From Jiangella rhizosphaerae (GTDB lineage: Bacteria > Actinomycetota > Actinomycetes > Jiangellales > Jiangellaceae): a DNA stretch of 64,000 bases. The stretch covers positions 1 to 64,000 of the forward strand of contig NZ_QUAL01000184.1 in assembly GCF_003579925.1 (NCBI RefSeq), in the 5' to 3' direction. The notes below the pieces were generated by a model. That model searched no databases, had not been told where the DNA came from, and saw nothing but the letters and a program-made list of their open reading frames with translations. A program made the translations under genes and the position numbers. Shown here in pieces: positions 62,765 through 64,000 of the stretch. Within the stretch, counting starts at the first letter, position 1. Each line of letters begins with the position of its first letter.

Positions 62765-64000
62765 GTGGTGATGCCAGTGGTGAGCCGGTCCCCGGGCGAG
62801 GCAGCGGTGCTCCGGGAGCGCGCCGCGCGCGTGCTCGCCGGCGGCGTGTCGAGCGACGCCCGGCGCCTGCCGAACGGAACCCTCTTCGTCGACCGCGCCG
62901 AGGGCGCGCACCTCTACGACGTCGACGGCAAGCGGTACATCGACTACGTCCTCGGCCAGGGACCCGCCCTGCTCGGCCATGCGGCCGGCCCGGTCGCCGA
63001 CGCGGTCGCGGCGCAGGTCCGGCGGGGCGTGAGCTACTCCGCCCAGCACCGCGACGAGGTCGAACTGGCGGAGACACTGGTGCGGGTGGTGCCCGGCGCC
63101 GAGAAGGTGCGGTTCAACTCGGTGGGGTCCGAGGCGGTCCACGGGGCGCTGCGGCTGGCCCGCGGGCACACCGGACGCAGCAAGGTGGTGAAGTTCGAAG
63201 GGCACTACCACGGCTGGCTCGACCCGGTGCTGTACAGCGTCCACCCGCCGGTCGACGCGGCGGGCCCGGCCCGGCAGCCCCGCCCGGTCCCGGGCACCGG
63301 CGGGCAGCAGCTCAGCTCGGCCGGCGACCTGCTCCTCGCCCCGTGGAACGACCTCGACGCCCTGACCGAGCTGATGGAGCGGCACGGGGACGACGTCGCT
63401 GCCGTCATCATGGAGCCCGTGCTGTGCAACACCGGCGTGATCATGCCGGCCGAGGGCTACCTCGAGGCGGTTCACGACCTGTGCCGCCGGACGGGGGCGC
63501 TCCTGGTCTTCGACGAGGTGATCACCGGTTTCCGGCTGTCCCTCGGCGGGGCGCAGGAGTATCTGGGCGTCACACCGGACCTCGCCGTCTTCGGGAAGGC
63601 GATCGCCGGCGGCATGCAGCTCTCGGCGTTCGCCGGACGGGCCGACGTGATGGATCGCATCTCATCGGGGCAGGTCGCGCACGCCGGCACCTTCAACTCC
63701 CACCCGGTGGCGGTCGCCGCGGCCCGGGCGACCCTCGAGGTGCTCGAACGCGACCGGGACGTGATCTACCCACGGGTGTTCCACCTGGGCGCGCTGCTCG
63801 CCGAGGGCCTGCGCGAGGCGGCCCGGGAGGCGGGTGTCCCGCTGCTGGTCACCGGTCCTGGGCCGATGATCCAGACCTACGTCACCGACGCCGGCGACGT
63901 GCGGGACTACCGGGACTTCGCCCGCACCGACCTGGCGGCGGCGGCACGGCTGCACGGGTTGCTGATGGACCGCGGCGTCAACATCGTCCCGCGCGGCCTC
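62765..64000 (+). CDS. Class III aminotransferase (glutamate-1-semialdehyde aminomutase-like), 3' truncated
   Basis: PLP enzyme of which about 412 residues are seen; it runs off the window. HLYDVDGKRYIDYVLGQG, FNSVGSEAVHGALRLAR, FEGHYHGW, VFDEVITGFR and the PLP lysine in FGKAIAGGMQ are clear. GTG 62765 follows GGAGG by seven bases; ATG 62771 is the alternative. It resembles HemL in sequence, but the catabolic neighbourhood argues for an amino- or keto-sugar (acid) substrate instead of haem synthesis. Product assignment beyond the family is uncertain. Confidence 0.85.
   Translation, partial: MVMPVVSRSPGEAAVLRERAARVLAGGVSSDARRLPNGTLFVDRAEGAHLYDVDGKRYIDYVLGQGPALLGHAAGPVADAVAAQVRRGVSYSAQHRDEVELAETLVRVVPGAEKVRFNSVGSEAVHGALRLARGHTGRSKVVKFEGHYHGWLDPVLYSVHPPVDAAGPARQPRPVPGTGGQQLSSAGDLLLAPWNDLDALTELMERHGDDVAAVIMEPVLCNTGVIMPAEGYLEAVHDLCRRTGALLVFDEVITGFRLSLGGAQEYLGVTPDLAVFGKAIAGGMQLSAFAGRADVMDRISSGQVAHAGTFNSHPVAVAAARATLEVLERDRDVIYPRVFHLGALLAEGLREAAREAGVPLLVTGPGPMIQTYVTDAGDVRDYRDFARTDLAAAARLHGLLMDRGVNIVPRGL

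Noticed and set aside
62765-64000. Calling the aminotransferase hemL (haem synthesis)
   Set aside because: Neighbours are catabolic and no other tetrapyrrole gene is present; only the family level is supported.

Overview
The window is about 70% G+C, with GTG starts, strong GGAGG-type Shine-Dalgarno sequences, long antisense shadow frames and dense stop/start overlaps (ATGA, GTGA, TGATG). Together with Sec/Tat lipoproteins and many GntR, LacI and TetR regulators, this points to a saprophytic actinomycete chromosome, perhaps a Jiangella-like soil genus (a guess). I see no rRNA, tRNA, CRISPR array, insertion sequence or phage gene. Almost everything serves uptake and breakdown of plant or microbial carbohydrates. 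Five ABC sugar importers are present, and only one has an ATPase gene beside it.

Layout. (1) 1-3713 (+): two importer permeases, a ROK fructokinase and a cytoplasmic GH68 beta-fructosidase, i.e. sucrose/fructan use. (2) 4237-15752: an arabinose-polymer locus. It has a sugar-acid dehydratase, a GH5 and a GH51 glycosidase, two permeases and a binding protein (all -), a LacI regulator (+) and a secreted tandem esterase (-). Matching operator-like palindromes precede both the binding-protein gene and the esterase gene. (3) 16239-19411: TetR regulator diverging from an Ohr peroxidase, a DUF308-like membrane protein and a flavin disulfide-type oxidoreductase. (4) 19462-20448: aldo/keto reductase. 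(5) 20610-29194: secreted beta-helix protein, enolase-superfamily dehydratase and ABC importer (-), with a divergent FadR-type regulator. (6) 29249-40692: L-fucose locus, with a GH95 glycosidase, L-fuconate dehydratase, a second FadR-type regulator, fucose dehydrogenase, fuconolactonase, an SDR and a CUT2 importer, forming a non-phosphorylating fucose route. (7) 41089-44826: FMN reductase and an RPH-like ATP-grasp/phosphohistidine enzyme diverging from a TetR regulator. (8) 45050-64000: a pterin dehydratase/VOC fusion, then a large uncharacterised catabolic cluster.

That last cluster is the best candidate for an undescribed system. A FadR-type regulator with a perfect upstream operator leads an ATGA-coupled series: an APH-fold kinase, an enolase paralogue whose second active-site histidine is replaced by alanine, an SDR and a beta-propeller lactonase. 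Next come a binding protein, an AGE-type epimerase and a secreted protein (-), two permeases, a Gfo/Idh dehydrogenase, a heparinase II/III-like lyase and two amidohydrolases (one lacking its metal ligands). An AraC regulator, an FAH-family hydrolase and a class III aminotransferase cut by the window end close it. The gene content suggests import of a glycan fragment, lyase cleavage, epimerisation, oxidation and a phosphorylated branch. The substrate cannot be read from sequence.

Regulatory pieces can be read directly: LacI-type sites, TGACG-N5-CGTCA sites overlapping two -35 boxes, a perfect GntR site, strong stem-loops and two copies of a 68-bp palindromic intergenic repeat.
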